A stretch of DNA of 64,000 nucleotides from Strigamia acuminata. Its lineage: Eukaryota > Arthropoda > Chilopoda > Geophilomorpha > Linotaeniidae. This document shows positions 51,401 through 61,341 of this stretch, piece by piece; position 1 is the first letter of the stretch, and the number at the start of each line of letters is the position of its first letter. The stretch spans positions 7,713,605 through 7,777,604 of the forward strand of contig OX442321.1 in assembly GCA_949358305.1 (NCBI GenBank). The letters run 5' to 3'. The notes under the pieces were generated by a model that saw only the letters and a program-made list of their open reading frames with translations, made no database searches and had not been told where the DNA came from. The translations under genes and the position numbers were made by a program.

Positions 51401-52570
51401 TGGTGTCACGCATCAACTTCCAAATCCGCAACGTGTGTGATTTCTTTTTATTTTTTTTATTTTTTCGCTCCTCAAATGAAATTGTAATGAGAAACTCCAA
51501 TGTCCCGAAACCACTAATTATTGTGTCAACTTCGTGGGGCGGGCACGCAAAAAGAAATCATAGCAAACACATATCAAACTAATTAAATTTGCTACCTGAA
51601 TGGGAAATTGTACGCCAAACTGTAGGCCATGGTCGAAACGATGGCGATCAGTTCGAAAATCAAACCGACAATGCTGATGCCTTCGCCGCTTTTAGCACGA
51701 ACTAGTTTTACAATTTGAGGCACTTTAACTGCAATAGAAAACCAAATATTTGTTATTAGCATAAAGTAAGGTCAAATTGTATTAAAAAAATTATAACTTC
51801 TACAAAAAACTCAACAAAAATAAACAAAAAGCTTTGAAATGTTTATTTCCGTCCGCCATCTGTCGGGAAAACTGCGAACTAAAACAAAACATTTTTGCCT
51901 TTTGTTTATGATTGATATTTTATTATTTTTTGTTTTTTTTTAAATTTAGATTTGAAAATACAAACCTAAAATGGATCCCAATATAATTCCTATTCCTAGA
52001 AGCTTGCTCAAAGTGATTTTCAAACATTGAACTGTAAAAAAAAAAAATTATATAATCAATAAAACAATAAAATTTATATATAATCTATGACATTATCAAA
52101 ATAAAGATTAAAAATTGTTTCGCTATTATTTATGACTTGAGATTTGTGGGATTTCTAACCGTAATCAGGTTTCAGCAATAAAATATAATTTTAATTTTTA
52201 AATTCCAAGACAAACTTTTAATTTTATGATAAAATAGTAAATAAAATGCACGTTTTTTATTTTTTAAACGTTTAGAATTGTATTTTTGCCTCTTGTAACT
52301 CAGCAATTTCAGTTTTAACATGTTTTTTCGAGTATTTTAGATCGATTTCGAGGTCAAATAAAAGCTGATCCTGTAACTAGATTTTTTTTTTAATTTAAAA
52401 AATGCGAGCAATGCGGGCAATTAATCGCTTCGTCGCGAACACAATTTTGGATTTTACAATTACAAACTGTTGACAATCTTACCATGATAGTAATTAAATT
52501 TAACGAAAAATTCATCTATACAGTGATGAGGAAGCAGGTGGTGCAAAATATTAGTTAACCAAGCCGCCAT
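33457..52570 (-). CDS. MPDU1: mannose-P-dolichol utilization defect 1 protein
   Basis: ER multi-pass PQ-loop protein needed for using mannose-P-dolichol and glucose-P-dolichol as sugar donors in N-glycan, GPI-anchor and C-mannose synthesis. Five coding exons (minus strand, transcription order): 52483-52570, 51966-52031, 51596-51728, 45742-45946, 33457-33696. All introns are GT-AG and the product is 243 aa (human about 247). Clear family blocks are LSKLLGIGI, the PQ loop [44 protein letters not shown] and the second-loop QETGD. The start ATG (MAAWLTN) overlaps a YY1-type AAAATGGCGGC and faces RPP38 in a head-to-head pair. Intron 4 is 12.0 kb and intron 3 is 5.6 kb, against 66-450 nt for introns 1 and 2. 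Intron 3 hosts a nested gene, and both long introns hold many small transposons. Confidence 0.95.
34222..34363. mobile_element. small fold-back element (MITE) 1 in MPDU1 intron 4
   Basis: Terminal inverted repeats contain AGCTGCATTCAAAAA (34224-34238) and TTTTTGAATGCAGCT (34347-34361). The core AGGAAATGATGTCATTTTTG is repeated, almost unchanged, at 37404-37426 in a longer diverged copy. No coding capacity. Confidence 0.65.
34367..34478. mobile_element. small fold-back element 2, abutting element 1
   Basis: The left arm GTTGTATTCGAAAAGTCG and the right arm (GCGTTCAAAAAATCGTG when inverted) pair and then extend through GTGTTTT/AAAACAC blocks. It starts within five bases of element 1. Arms are imperfect, so it is older or less well preserved. 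Confidence 0.5.
34887..35008. mobile_element. CCGTATT-family MITE, copy A
   Basis: 122 bases with imperfect inverted ends CCGTATTTTATCGATTAA and (inverted) CCGTATTTTACCGATTAA, flanked by TA on both sides (34885-34886, 35009-35010). Related partial ends lie at about 34636-34875. A relative with the same termini is at 46266-46573. Confidence 0.65.
35015..39690. other. MPDU1 intron 4, no further gene seen
   Basis: Includes frames at 35343-35663 and 35814-36119 that lie in unusually complex sequence but have no recognisable domain, and no splice model joined them. A relative of the 34.2-kb MITE lies at about 37290-37460. A clear NRF1-like GCGCATGCGT is near 36950. The rest is AT-rich with homopolymers. 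Confidence 0.4.
39690..39780. mobile_element. possible transposon end fragment
   Basis: Contains GGGGGGTAGTAGTTAG and CCCCCCTGGATACGCGCCTG. The latter string resembles ends of common animal transposons. No partner end was located, so the element boundaries are unknown. Confidence 0.3.
40142..40163. repeat. 22-bp perfect palindrome
   Basis: GTTCAAGTTCA followed at once by its exact reverse complement TGAACTTGAAC. It sits in a GTTCA-rich stretch (40043-40185) whose left edge CAGTGTTGTATCTCGTTCAC resembles a hAT-type end. It may be part of an old fold-back element. Confidence 0.6.
40190..42940. other. MPDU1 intron 4, no gene seen
   Basis: AT-rich, with long A or T runs at about 41339-41354, 41634-41657 and 42458-42483. 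Short frames only; none supported. Confidence 0.4.
42945..43200. repeat. 20-bp minisatellite
   Basis: Exact 20-base unit TTTGAGAGGTCAAAATTGAA repeated about seven times at 43011-43150. It is flanked by decayed copies (TTTTTGAGGGTAAAATTGA before, TTTGAGGTTAAAATT after). Confidence 0.9.
43201..45741. other. MPDU1 intron 4 (5' part), no gene seen
   Basis: C/A-rich sequence with a short CCATCAAAAACGCCC repeat at 43567-43640, a C-run at 44440-44449, a (TA)n at 44310-44330 and homopolymers. No coding evidence. On the minus strand this is the start of the 12-kb last intron. Confidence 0.4.
45993..46183. repeat. perfect 40-bp inverted repeat beside MPDU1 exon 4
   Basis: The arm at 45993-46032 (starting TAAACTCTATTCC, ending CTCCCATTGG) is the exact reverse complement of 46144-46183, with a 111-base spacer. 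The near arm begins 47 bases upstream (in transcript sense) of the exon 4 acceptor at 45946. Identity of the arms implies a recent origin or selection. It could be a young fold-back element or an RNA hairpin. Confidence 0.9.
46266..46573. mobile_element. CCGTATT-family MITE, copy B
   Basis: The left end CCGTATTGTACCGATTAAGAG and the right end (TCGTATTTTATCGATTAAGAG when inverted) match copy A at 34887. It is flanked by TA on the left. The interior carries an extra CCGTATTTTTGC block near 46327, so it may be composite. No coding capacity. Confidence 0.6.
46574..47465. other. MPDU1 intron 3, no gene seen
   Basis: AT-rich unique sequence between the CCGTATT element and the nested peptide gene. 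Nothing recognisable. Confidence 0.4.
47466..47472 (+). promoter_or_regulatory. TATA box of the nested peptide gene
   Basis: TATAAAG lies about 56 bases before the ATG at 47528. A start site 25-30 bases downstream would give a short 5' leader. Inferred from position. Confidence 0.5.
47528..47870 (+). CDS. small secreted cysteine-rich peptide, nested in MPDU1 intron 3
   Basis: Two exons, 47528-47616 and 47684-47870, joined by a 67-nt GT-AG intron (AA|A phase), give 91 aa. An N-terminal hydrophobic signal-like segment ([16 protein letters not shown]) is followed by a six-cysteine domain starting [13 protein letters not shown]. Cysteine spacing is C-x4-C-x5-C-C-x4-C-x11-C, which falls within the inhibitor cystine knot range. 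The tail is acidic, then proline-rich, ending GPLSSLI. A TATA box (47466) and AATAAA (47897-47902) frame it. It lies on the strand opposite its host gene. Function is unknown; it could be a neuropeptide or hormone, an antimicrobial, or a protease- or channel-directed knottin. I recognise no specific family. The gene model is well supported by splice sites and end signals, but not by a known homologue. Confidence 0.75.
47897..47902 (+). terminator. poly(A) signal of nested peptide gene
   Basis: AATAAA 27 bases after the stop codon of the nested gene. Confidence 0.6.
47969..48144. mobile_element. pogo-like MITE, intact copy
   Basis: 176 bases with ends CAGGGTACTCTGTACGGACC and (inverted) CAGTGTACCCTGGTTCGGAC, and a TA on each side (47967-47968, 48145-48146). 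It is rich in GTCCGGA repeats. Copies also occur at 30956 (with its own TA) and around 48470-49830 (interrupted). Confidence 0.7.
48283..48352 (-). repeat. tRNA-like SINE head (tentative)
   Basis: The minus strand reads GGTAGCTTAATTGGTAGAGC, which resembles a tRNA D-arm / box A, followed by a weak B-box-like GGGTTTCATCTCC. The cloverleaf does not close, so it is not called as a tRNA gene. It is probably a tRNA-derived repeat. Confidence 0.35.
48598..49495. mobile_element. hAT-like MITE containing another MITE
   Basis: Ends are TAGGCCTGTGTGATTAT and (inverted) TAGGCCTGTACGATAAT. Flanking octamers gtccagat (48590-48597) and gtccaaaa (49496-49503) agree at 6 of 8 positions, fitting an 8-bp hAT target duplication. 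The interior is rich in ATCGCAATA/CGATA motifs seen in hAT MITEs of aquatic animals. It is inserted in a GTCCGGA pogo-like copy and is itself interrupted at 48687-49116. Confidence 0.65.
48687..49116. mobile_element. MITE with CCGTATTACCCCGC ends
   Basis: Exact 14-base inverted ends, CCGTATTACCCCGC and GCGGGGTAATACGG, flanked by TA on both sides. The interior has repeated CGGCATGCCGGT palindromic blocks (about 48711-48774 and 49009-49041). About 430 bases, no coding capacity. The termini start with the same CCGTATT as the 34.9- and 46.3-kb elements. Confidence 0.75.
49529..49802. mobile_element. MITE with TCATTTTAGCGA ends
   Basis: Inverted ends of 27 bases (49529-49555 and 49776-49802) with a few mismatches, both holding TCATTTTAGCGAT...TTTTAGCGAC. 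The sequences on either side both contain CCGGTCCAAAC, consistent with insertion into an older GTCCGGA element. No coding capacity. Confidence 0.6.
49830..51595. other. MPDU1 intron 3 (5' part), no gene seen
   Basis: Ordinary AT-rich intron sequence. Frames at 50848-51030 and 51184-51582 have no domain content and overlap the intron near exon 3 without splice logic. Confidence 0.4.
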
Positions 52571-52759
52571 TTTGTCCATGAATGCGAGACTCGTACTTAT
52601 TGGTTATATTTTACAGATTATCATATTTTATACAGACTACAATAAATATTATGTATTAATTAATTCGATTATTTAAAGTTTAACCACAGCTAGGATTTCA
52701 AAAGTTCCTTCTCTTTAAACCGAATCAAAAATCTATTTTCGTACACCGCACAAACAAAC
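52571..52759. promoter_or_regulatory. bidirectional promoter MPDU1 / RPP38
   Basis: Only 189 bases separate the two start codons. The MPDU1 ATG lies inside AAAATGGCGGC (YY1-type), and the RPP38 ATG is in a similar AACATGGCGAC. An ATTGG lies at about 52599. No TATA box stands at a usual distance. Shared control is inferred from spacing. Confidence 0.6.
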
Positions 52760-53873
52760 ATGGCGACGAGTATGTCAACGCACAGAAAAATTCATTTAAC
52801 CACTACAAACAATAAAAAGAAAGTAATAAGAAATGTTTTGTGCGCTCCAAATGTTAAAAAATGGTATTTTGATCGATATTTTTTCGAATTTCTGCTAAAA
52901 GCTATTATTAATTATTGGTTTTTAGGCCGCTGATCGAGCCGGATGACGAACACGTGCTCCTGGACACTATAAAGAGGTAAAAAAAAAAATGAAAATTCCG
53001 ATTAAATAGTTAATTTAATCGTTTCTTGCAGCGTGATCACTCCTTTAAATATAAACAAGCTTCGGGCAATCCAATACCCAGAAGACCTGCAAACTAGAAA
53101 AGAAAAAAACGAACTAAAAAAGAAAACACGACTCGAACACTGGGCACGAGGCAAAGAAAAAAGGTGAAAAAAAAATGAATTTATTGGTAAAAATTATTTA
53201 TTTTGTTCTCCGCAGATCGTGGCTGGTGTTCGGCATCAACGAAGTCACAAAATGTCTCGAAAAAGATCAACTATGTGCAGTTTTAGTGACGCGAGATGTC
53301 ACACCCACCATGATGACTCAACATCTACTGCCACTGTGTGCGACGAGAAAAATCATCGCCGTTTCCATCCGAGAGCTTAAGACGACGTTGAAGGATGTCT
53401 TAAACTTGCGGAGTTGTCTAGCTTTAGGTTTAAAAGTAATTACAACGTCAGATTAATTACTACGAGTGTTCTAACACGTTTAATTGATCTTTCAGAAAGG
53501 CGTGGACGATCCCACTAATTTATTTTACCAAATTTATTCGGTTCTTCATTCAATTAAAATACCATCACCTCGTCTCGGCGCCAAATCACCCACTAAACCT
53601 TTAATTCCTATGGAAATCGCTCCTCAAATCAAAGAACCCCAAGAATCTAAAGTAGTAAAAGTTCCTCTAGATGTTAAACAATTCTATGTGTATAAATCGC
53701 AAGGAAAGTTCGTTCCCAAAGCGGCGAAAGTGCCCAAAAAAATCGGGATAGATTTTTTTTCGTTGAGTGAACCCGGCGAGGTGAACGTGAGCGACCAACT
53801 CTACAAATCGGCCGAGATCAGACAAGTCGAGTCGTGCGTAAAACCGCCGAAAAAGAAGCGAAAGAAAAATTAA
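52760..53873 (+). CDS. RPP38: ribonuclease P/MRP protein subunit p38
   Basis: L7Ae-family subunit of RNase P and RNase MRP. It binds kink-turns in the RNA component and acts in nuclear/nucleolar tRNA and rRNA processing. Five exons: 52760-52863, 52926-52976, 53032-53163, 53216-53435, 53496-53873, with GT-AG introns of 52-62 nt and in-frame joins, giving 294 aa. The L7Ae-like core covers about residues 96-170, with WLVFGINEVTKCLEK, VTRDVTPTMMTQHLLPLC and LNLRSCLALGLKKGVDD. The N-terminal part is lysine-rich and the C-terminus ends in a basic KPPKKKRKKN nuclear/nucleolar signal. The start is the first ATG after the short bidirectional promoter. It is head-to-head with MPDU1 and tail-to-tail with INTS6. 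Confidence 0.93.
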
Positions 53874-53978
53874 TTATTATTTTCCTAAAACATTTATTCC
53901 AACAAAATAGAACTTGTTATGTACAAATATTTTTATTTACATGATGTTTTGTGACTGTGTCAATGAACATGAAAAATG

Positions 53979-53984
53979 AATAAA
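53979..53984 (+). terminator. RPP38 poly(A) signal
   Basis: AATAAA 106 bases beyond the RPP38 stop, followed by A-rich sequence. Confidence 0.6.
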
Positions 53985-54250
53985 CAAAAAAAAAAAAAAA
54001 CAACCAACAACAACAAAAAAAAAAAAAATTAAAAAAAAAAAAAGTCAATCTTCGGTTAGAAATATTTAAGAAATAAATAAATATCTGACTTTTGTAATTA
54101 TTTCTTTTTAAAAATTCCATTTTAACACTTTTAAAACAAATTGAACATTTAAAAAAATCCATTTCAAGGGTTAAAATATCACATCGTTACATCTGCATGA
54201 AAAAAACCGGAGATTCATTGACCGAAAAAATAAAAAATCATGATTCAAAT

Positions 54251-54256
54251 TTTATT
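54251..54256 (-). terminator. candidate INTS6 poly(A) signal
   Basis: AATAAA on the minus strand, about 215 bases past the INTS6 stop. The two convergent genes then end about 270 bases apart. Confidence 0.45.
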
Positions 54257-54359
54257 AAATATATATATATTAAACATTAATTTTTTTTTCTAATTATCGT
54301 CAGATGTACCCGACAAAATAATTACAAAAATCCTATTTTAGATCGAAAAACTGAAACAA

Positions 54360-54398
<39 letters not shown>

Positions 54399-54471
54399 AT
54401 CGAAACTTATCTTAAATGACAAACAAAAGAAAACAACAATGAGTCCCCCCCTTTAGAATGATTTCCTCCTG

Positions 54472-57400
54472 CTACCTGGTCGGAGACACTACAATTTTAT
54501 GATTATGCTCGTTGCTTAGCAACGATTGTTCATATCTCTCCAATTGTTCTATTAGAGACTTGCGTTTAAACCGAAGCGCTTCAGTTATCACAGCACGCAC
54601 CATACTCACACGAAGTTGCACACTTCCTTCCATACTCCTCAAATATGCAAACAACTGAGTAAAATCTAAAAACAAAAACAAAAAAACAAATTAAAAACCA
54701 AACCAAAAACAACAAAAAAATCCCAAAACTCACTTCTACCAGGTTTCCTCAACTCCCTAAAAATCAGCTTTTTTAACCGTGTATTTTCTTTGTGGAACTT
54801 TATGTCCGGCACAGGACAATGATTAACTACCGGAGATTGCTTCTTGTCCAAAAGTTTCATTTGAGTGGATCCAGCATTGAACACATCCAAATGATTGGAC
54901 AACGACTCCCCGCTCTGCACGGGCGAATAATCAACGCGGTTGCATTCCATCGTCAATTCTGGCATCGGCAAATTCTCTGAATTCATAAATTTTAACCCTA
55001 AAAAAAAAAAAATAAATAAATAAATATTCAAATTCAATAAAATTCAAATTTTCATTCGCACCAACGCCAGCGATAATTTCTTTCTCGATGTCCACGCTCG
55101 GCCTGAGCTCTGGCGGAGGCGGCGTGAGACCAGAATTCAGAATGGGCGGCGTTTGCGGCCTCCTTATGGGAATATCGCGAGGTAGAGGTCCGGGTTTTCT
55201 TTTCCCAGGCCGCGGCGACCCGGGCGGCGAATCCATCGGCGCCGGTCTTTTCGTGCCCCGTCCGTGCGGCCCGCTTCCTCCCGACGCCATGTCGATATCC
55301 GCTTCGTCGACCATCATCCTCTTATCGATTTTGAAGGGGTTGCCGAACATGTGTTGCCGAACAGGTGCAGATTCGATCTCTCGGAGTGGTTGCGGCATCC
55401 TCTTCAGGTATTCTTGATAATTCCCCATTTGGCCCACTGGCATATTATGACGTTGATCTGTTCACGGACACAAACAAAAAATCCCATTTTAACATCCGCA
55501 CTCTCGCGCCAATTATCCAAACCCACCGTTATCCTGTAACCGAATGTTTGAAATTGCGGTTTGTAGAAAATTACTCCTCATCCTCGCGATCTGGTCGAGC
55601 AAATTACAACGTAAAATGTCGAATGGGTTCCTATAACTTTGCATCGGGATTTCTTTATCCCGCATTATAAGCGTAAAAGGGCTGTAGTCGTTAATTTGAT
55701 CCTTTAAACTGGAAAATCTCTCTGAAAACCAACATTTTTCCAATTAATTGATTGATTTTTCACATTTTTCTCGCTTTACGCACCTGATAAAGCAGGATTC
55801 GACGTTAGATTATTAAATTCTTTACGAAAAGGCGACCTCGGGATCACCCTTATTCCTTCCGGAGCCTGAGATCTATTTGGATTATTAGTATTATTCGAAA
55901 CAGATACTAATAACCGCTCGTATTCAGCTTTGGCTTGGTTTTTTAGTTTTTTTAAATAATTCAAGACACTGTAACTCAAACAGTTCTCCATATTATCAGG
56001 AACAAAGTTGGGAGCGCCCATTCGAACTAACGCTCTCTTCAACGGCTAAAAACAAACCAAAAAAATTGAAATCCCATTACATTTCCATTAATTAAACGTC
56101 CATTTACCCCTGCATAATATAAAGGCATGTTTTTCAAATAATTCTCGAACTGCTGCCTCCATTCTCTCGTCGGTTTCAACCGGTGAATTTTAAACAGATC
56201 ATCTAAACAACAAAAAATTAACATCTTAAATTTAAATCGTTTCATTTATTTACCTAACAAGGGCAGTAACACTGGGTAATTGTACGGCATCACGAACAAA
56301 TTGACACAGTTTAAGTTGGTGCTTGCTTTCAGATATCCAAAAGGATAACCCAACTCGCAGTTCTTATAACTGTTGGTTACGTACACCTAAATCCACATTT
56401 AAAACAAATTATCAATAAATTAAATTAAATTAAATTAAATTAAAATCTCACCTGCCAACAAACAGTCGGCTGTTTCCTGGACAAAATAAATTGAGTCAAC
56501 GGACTCGGCTCCAACTCGTATTTGTCAAACGGCAAATTATCAATCACCATCGGATCACTATTCGCGCACGTGAACTTCAACACTGGATGCGCTGTCCGCG
56601 GAGGCTAAAACACAAACGTTTACAAACCAATCGTCATTCCCCACTTCCATTTCCACTCTTACCAAAGCCGGACTGTTTATATCCGGCCAAAATGCCTCCG
56701 GAATGGGCCAATGCCCCACCGAATACCCCTTTTGAGCCGATCGTTGCACGTAAATCAATTTCCGGCACGTGTGCCACGCCGTTGTATTATTCCCCATCGG
56801 ACTCGAAGGTCTCGTAATTGTCCCGTTTTGATTCAGAATCTTGGAATTTTGAAACTCGCTTTTTTGATCGAAATCATCAAGTTCTAAAAAAATAAAAAAT
56901 AATAATAAAATAAAATAATTTAATTTATTTTTCTATTTTACTTGATCGGATCGTGTGATCGTCGCCATTCGGCATCAGATCTGGCAATGATCCATCGCCA
57001 TTTTTCAATCCAGTAACTAAAACACAAAGAAATCAAATTTAATCGATCGCAACACACTTTTAGGGTCGACCAAAACTCACTATCTGAGATTAACGATGGA
57101 GGATCAGCACCAACTTTTTCAAAATTGATCACCACTCCACTTTGTACTTTTTGCACCAGCGATTCTAGGCACTGCATCAACATGCGCTGCGACGTCACCG
57201 CGTACGACCTCCCGCCCGTCACTTCGCACATGGCGTCCACAGGTGAATTGTCCGACGGAACCAACGACACGCAATCCTTTTCCACCGACGGTGTCCCACT
57301 GATCCGAAGCACCAGAGAAAATAACCGCTGATCCCACCGAAACGGTTCTCGAGTCAGCTCCGAGCCGGGAATGTTTGGATGCATGGGAAGATTCAACTGA

Positions 57401-58532
57401 AAAAAATTCCCTCGTCAGAAAACGGATTTTTCGATTTTCATTCGTTTCATCGTCAACAAACCTCGTCCTGCACGCCCGTGTTGGTCGAAAGATTGCCGCC
57501 ATCTGTTATTACTATTATCACCGATGGTTCCAGATAAAAGGGGCATCGTCCCTGTCCGTACGTATCGATTCCCGTTTGCATTCGATTGATATTGAGAACA
57601 TCGAATGCGTTTTTCAACGCGGCCCCTAACGTTGTTTGTCCCGTGGCTTGCAGATTCTTTAATTCGTTCATAAACGTCGCGTGGTTTTCTTTCCAGCCAG
57701 CCTAAAATTAAATTATAGAAGAATAAATTAATATAGAAAAATAAAAAACTATAAAATCCATTTTTTTTTATTTCATTCTGCACTTTAAATTGACATTTCG
57801 AGGTAATTAACACTCCACGCTCGAGCTGGTAATAAAATTAAACACAATCGGTCGGAATAAAAAAAAAGTGTGACCCAATTTCGTGTTTTTTATCGATCAA
57901 AATCAATTTGTATTTTTTTTTTAATATAAAAAATACAATTTAGTGTTTATAAAACTGTATTGTTATGAACGATGTATATAGTGGCGCCAACTGGCGAGTA
58001 AACGTAGTTCAATCCCAGAATCCCTCCCACCAGAGGAGCAAGATGGCGTCTTTTCATCAGGATGCTGATCGTAGGTGCTCCGGCAAAATTGAGCCAAAAA
58101 TAAGCAAATCGCAGCCGAATGATGGTTCAAATCACCATCGGGTAATATTCCGATCCGTTTTGAATGTAAATCACACGAGTGAATCATTCTTTTGACCAAT
58201 AAAAGTGCAAACTGATGCCGATTTCATTGTGTTGCTGCTCCTCCTTTACCTTAATATTAGCTGGTGGATCTTCAAAAGTCATAAGCATATATCTATCACC
58301 TCTGCTAATCGGATCCTTTTGCCGAATCTAGGAAATCACACGATCAATAAGAGTTGAGGCTCGGACGAGTTGCAAATAAATTAAATCCAAAGGGACGTAT
58401 TTTTTTTTTTTTTACCTTCAAAAACGTTTCAACTGCGCCTTTCGCTACATCCAAAAGGGTGGGCCTGCCGCCTAAAAAGGCGCGCTGATTCATGCTCGCG
58501 CTAGTATCAATTAGAAATAAAAGGATAGTCAT
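54472..58532 (-). CDS. INTS6: Integrator complex subunit 6
   Basis: Subunit of the nuclear Integrator complex, which cleaves and terminates RNA polymerase II transcripts (snRNA 3' ends, paused genes); INTS6 helps recruit PP2A. Fourteen exons in transcript order: 58416-58532, 58250-58327, 57462-57701, 57081-57396, 56942-57016, 56663-56883, 56452-56604, 56254-56386, 56108-56202, 55784-56045, 55527-55721, 55062-55457, 54734-54997, 54472-54665. All are GT-AG and in frame, giving 912 aa (human 887). The N-terminal von Willebrand A domain has a DTSAS metal-binding motif at residues 9-13 and ITDGGNL later. Middle blocks include KLIYVQRSAQKGYSVGHWPI, CVNLFVMPYNYPVLLPLL and MGNYQEYLKRMPQPLRE. The C-terminal INTS6/SAGE1-type helical region contains FRELRKPGR. 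The linker after residue 670 is proline-rich and variable. Introns are 53-88 nt, apart from a 548-nt intron 2. Confidence 0.96.
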
Positions 58533-59195
58533 TCTGAATATACAATTCAGCCTAAAATGCTACATTGAACGCTCGCATTCATTCGAATGGTGCATTTCTA
58601 ATCTCCCCATCCTAACATGGCGCCCGTGTTTGAGCTGCCTTCTTTAGCAGCTCACTCGCCACGACGACCGCACCACGTGACCCCCTTCGCCATTACCGTT
58701 GTGATTGGTCGGTGGCAGTTGCGTCAGAAAATGTGCTTTTTTCGCTTTCGGCTCGAAGCTCTCATCCAATATTCATTTAGTTGAGATTAGACGACGTAGG
58801 ACGTATAAAACGCTGAGCAATTGAACGATAAATTTTCCTATTGCTCGAATGTTTCCTTTCTGTTTTTTTTTTTTTCGTTTGTTAAAGCGTCGTTAAATTC
58901 AAAGTTGACCGAATGTGTATCATAAAAAACAATTGAAATAAATAAATAAAATTACAATAACACGTATCACGTTTTATTAATGAATATATATAACAAATAC
59001 ACATCGCGAGGCGAGTTTTAGCGCCGGGATAATAAATACATAATAATCTCAATCTGCTTTGAACTTTGGCAAATAAATCTCGGATAAAAAAATTCCCGAA
59101 GTAACGACACGAATATAAATACTTGCAAAACATTGCTAACTATTTATATTTAATACTTTTAATAATTTCAATAAACAAATAATAAATAATTCAAT
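58533..59195. promoter_or_regulatory. shared upstream region, INTS6 / LRR gene
   Basis: Divergent genes with 663 bases between start codons. On the plus strand an ATTGG (58704-58708) and a TATAAAA (58804-58810) are spaced as in a TATA promoter and could serve the LRR gene, leaving a 5' leader of about 360 bases. The INTS6 side has no TATA and begins in CpG-containing sequence. Confidence 0.45.
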
Positions 59196-61320
59196 ATGAA
59201 ATCCACGTTCGGAATGTTGGTATTCTCTGGACTGGTTTGCCTGTCGTGGCCAGTAACTTGCGATTTGTCAATTTTTGGTCAGCAGTGTCCGAAATCCTGC
59301 GCTTGCAATCTGCCGTGGTTTACTAACGGCGCTTTCGTGGACTGTTCGACCCGTGGTTTCGCCTTGCCCCCCGATAATTTCCCACAAAACACAGTGGAAT
59401 TGGATTTGTCCGGGAACCATTTAGCCCAAGTTCCGTATCTGAAAATGCTCCATAGACTGAAAAAATTGGATATTTCTAAAAATCGACTCGAAGACGTCGG
59501 AGTCGAGTCGATAAGCGAGTCCACGTGTGATCTAGAAGAAATTGTGCTCGCTAAAAACGAGGTAAAAGTAAAAACAAAAAATTTAATTTTTTAAAAATTA
59601 TATCTATTATTTTGTGTACATTTTAGCTGAGTAAATTCCCAATCGGTCTTCCAAAATCATTAGTCTTCTTGGATATGAGCGAGAATGCCATCAGCAGTTT
59701 GTCCTGTACACTCCTGACAGCTCTGCCACCAATCAGGGACTTGGTTCTGTCAAAAAACATGCTGAGTGTGCTCACTAAGGACAGTTTTTGTCCCAACTTT
59801 GGTGCTTCGCCGCCTCTTTCGGCCGTGCTGCACAACCTGGACTTGAGTGGCAACAACATCCACATTCTAGAAGAAGGAGTTTTCAGATGTCTAACTCAGC
59901 TCGAAAAGCTAAACTTGTCCGGAAACATATTGTCGTTAATTGGGGCGAAGGAATTCAAGGGTCTGACAACTCTGAGAATTCTAGACATGAGTAACAATGC
60001 CTTGATACAGGTATAACTACATACAAATGTCCGAAAACTTTATAATATTATCTTTTTCGAAAAATGTCACAAAAATGAATTTAGGGATTTTGTTTTCGAT
60101 TGAAAACAAATAATATTGTAAACTTTTTGGACACAAAAACACATCCCGGATGAATGTTTATTGCGTCCTGTTTGCCATTCAGGTTGGCGAAGGCAGTTTC
60201 AACGATATGTCGAACTTGTATTACTTGAATCTTCGACGGAATCAACTGACATCAATTCCACGAAGCCTGGACCCCAATATTTACGTTTTGGACGTTTCGA
60301 ACAACGCCATTGCGGTTATAGCGGAAGACACTTCCCTCTTTGGAATCCAACACCTATTAATCGGTCACAACCCTTTAATTTGCGACTGCCGAATCCGCTG
60401 GATACGTGAACATTTGATCAACTCAGTTCCCGTACATCTTCGTCACCAAGACTGCCCGATTGACCTGCCGATTCCGAATAACGAAGTTCTCGTCAAAGAT
60501 CTCGCGCCGCGCTGCGCAAATCCGCCATCTTTGGCGGGCAAACAGCTCGGGCAAATTGAAGAAACCAAACTAGTATGTTGTGCAAACAACTACACTTGCG
60601 GGATTACCGGCGACCGCACGAAGAGATGCAGCGAAGGTGGAGCGTGTCTAAGCCAACGACCAATCAACAGGTTAAAATCAATATTGTCACTACTAGCCGC
60701 CATTAGTGCAAAAATCATAACAAAAAAAAAATTAAATTAATTAAAAATTAAAAATTTTATTTTTTATTATTAATAAAAACAGACGTTCGACGTTGCCACC
60801 ACACGCGTCGAGCAAAAGCATCGCCGAGTTGTTCCAATCCTCCAAGAACTGCGACTGTCCAAATCTCCCGGGAAATCCCTGGGCTCACGTCCACCACAAC
60901 AACAGAACAAACTTATTGGTCGAGTGGATAGTTCCATCGGCACTCGAGGGTACGACCGTTGAAGTTCTATTCTACATCTTCGGCTACAGACAGTGCAAAA
61001 TGTCCAAGAAAGTGCCCATATCCAACCAAAAACTCATGCTCGCGGACCTCAAACCCAACACAAATTACGTCATCTGCGTAATGCCCACTCACTGCGCCAA
61101 CACCGAGACTCCGGTCCTTCTAGATTCTTGCTTCGAAGTTCGCACGGCCAATTTGCCGCTGTTTCACCGACTAACCACCGCCATGTTGGGCAGCTGCACC
61201 TGCAACATGCGCGTACTCAACACGATAATTCTGACGCTCATACTCGCCGGTTTAATATTAATGTTTGGTCAAATCAAGCACATGTTGATGCACGGTAACC
61301 GAGTGCCAGCTTGTAAGTGA
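59196..61320 (+). CDS. leucine-rich-repeat, FN3-like single-pass membrane protein
   Basis: Predicted type I cell-surface protein, 591 aa, from exons 59196-59561, 59627-60010, 60183-60670 and 60783-61320 (all GT-AG, in frame). A signal peptide covers residues 1-23 (FGMLVFSGLVCLSWPVTC). A cysteine LRR N-cap follows (CPKSCAC). Several LRRs show LxLSxN spacing (VELDLSGNHL, LKKLDISKNRL, LNLRRNQLTSIP, LDVSNNAI). The LRR C-cap is NPLICDCRIRWI with paired cysteines downstream. A cysteine-rich linker (CCANNYTCG, CSEGGACL) leads to an FN3-like region at about 435-545 (LLVEWIVPS, LKPNTNYVICV). The helix VLNTIILTLILAGLILMFG (557-575) and a 16-residue basic tail end the protein. The architecture recalls FLRT, vasorin or LRIT proteins (adhesion or signalling receptors), but orthology is unresolved. 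AATAAA lies at 61342-61347. Confidence 0.88.
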
Positions 61321-61341
61321 ATAAGTGCAATTAAAGATGAA

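Noticed and set aside
53917-54162. Minus-strand frame between RPP38 and INTS6
   Set aside because: Phenylalanine-rich translation of A-runs across the RPP38 3' end.
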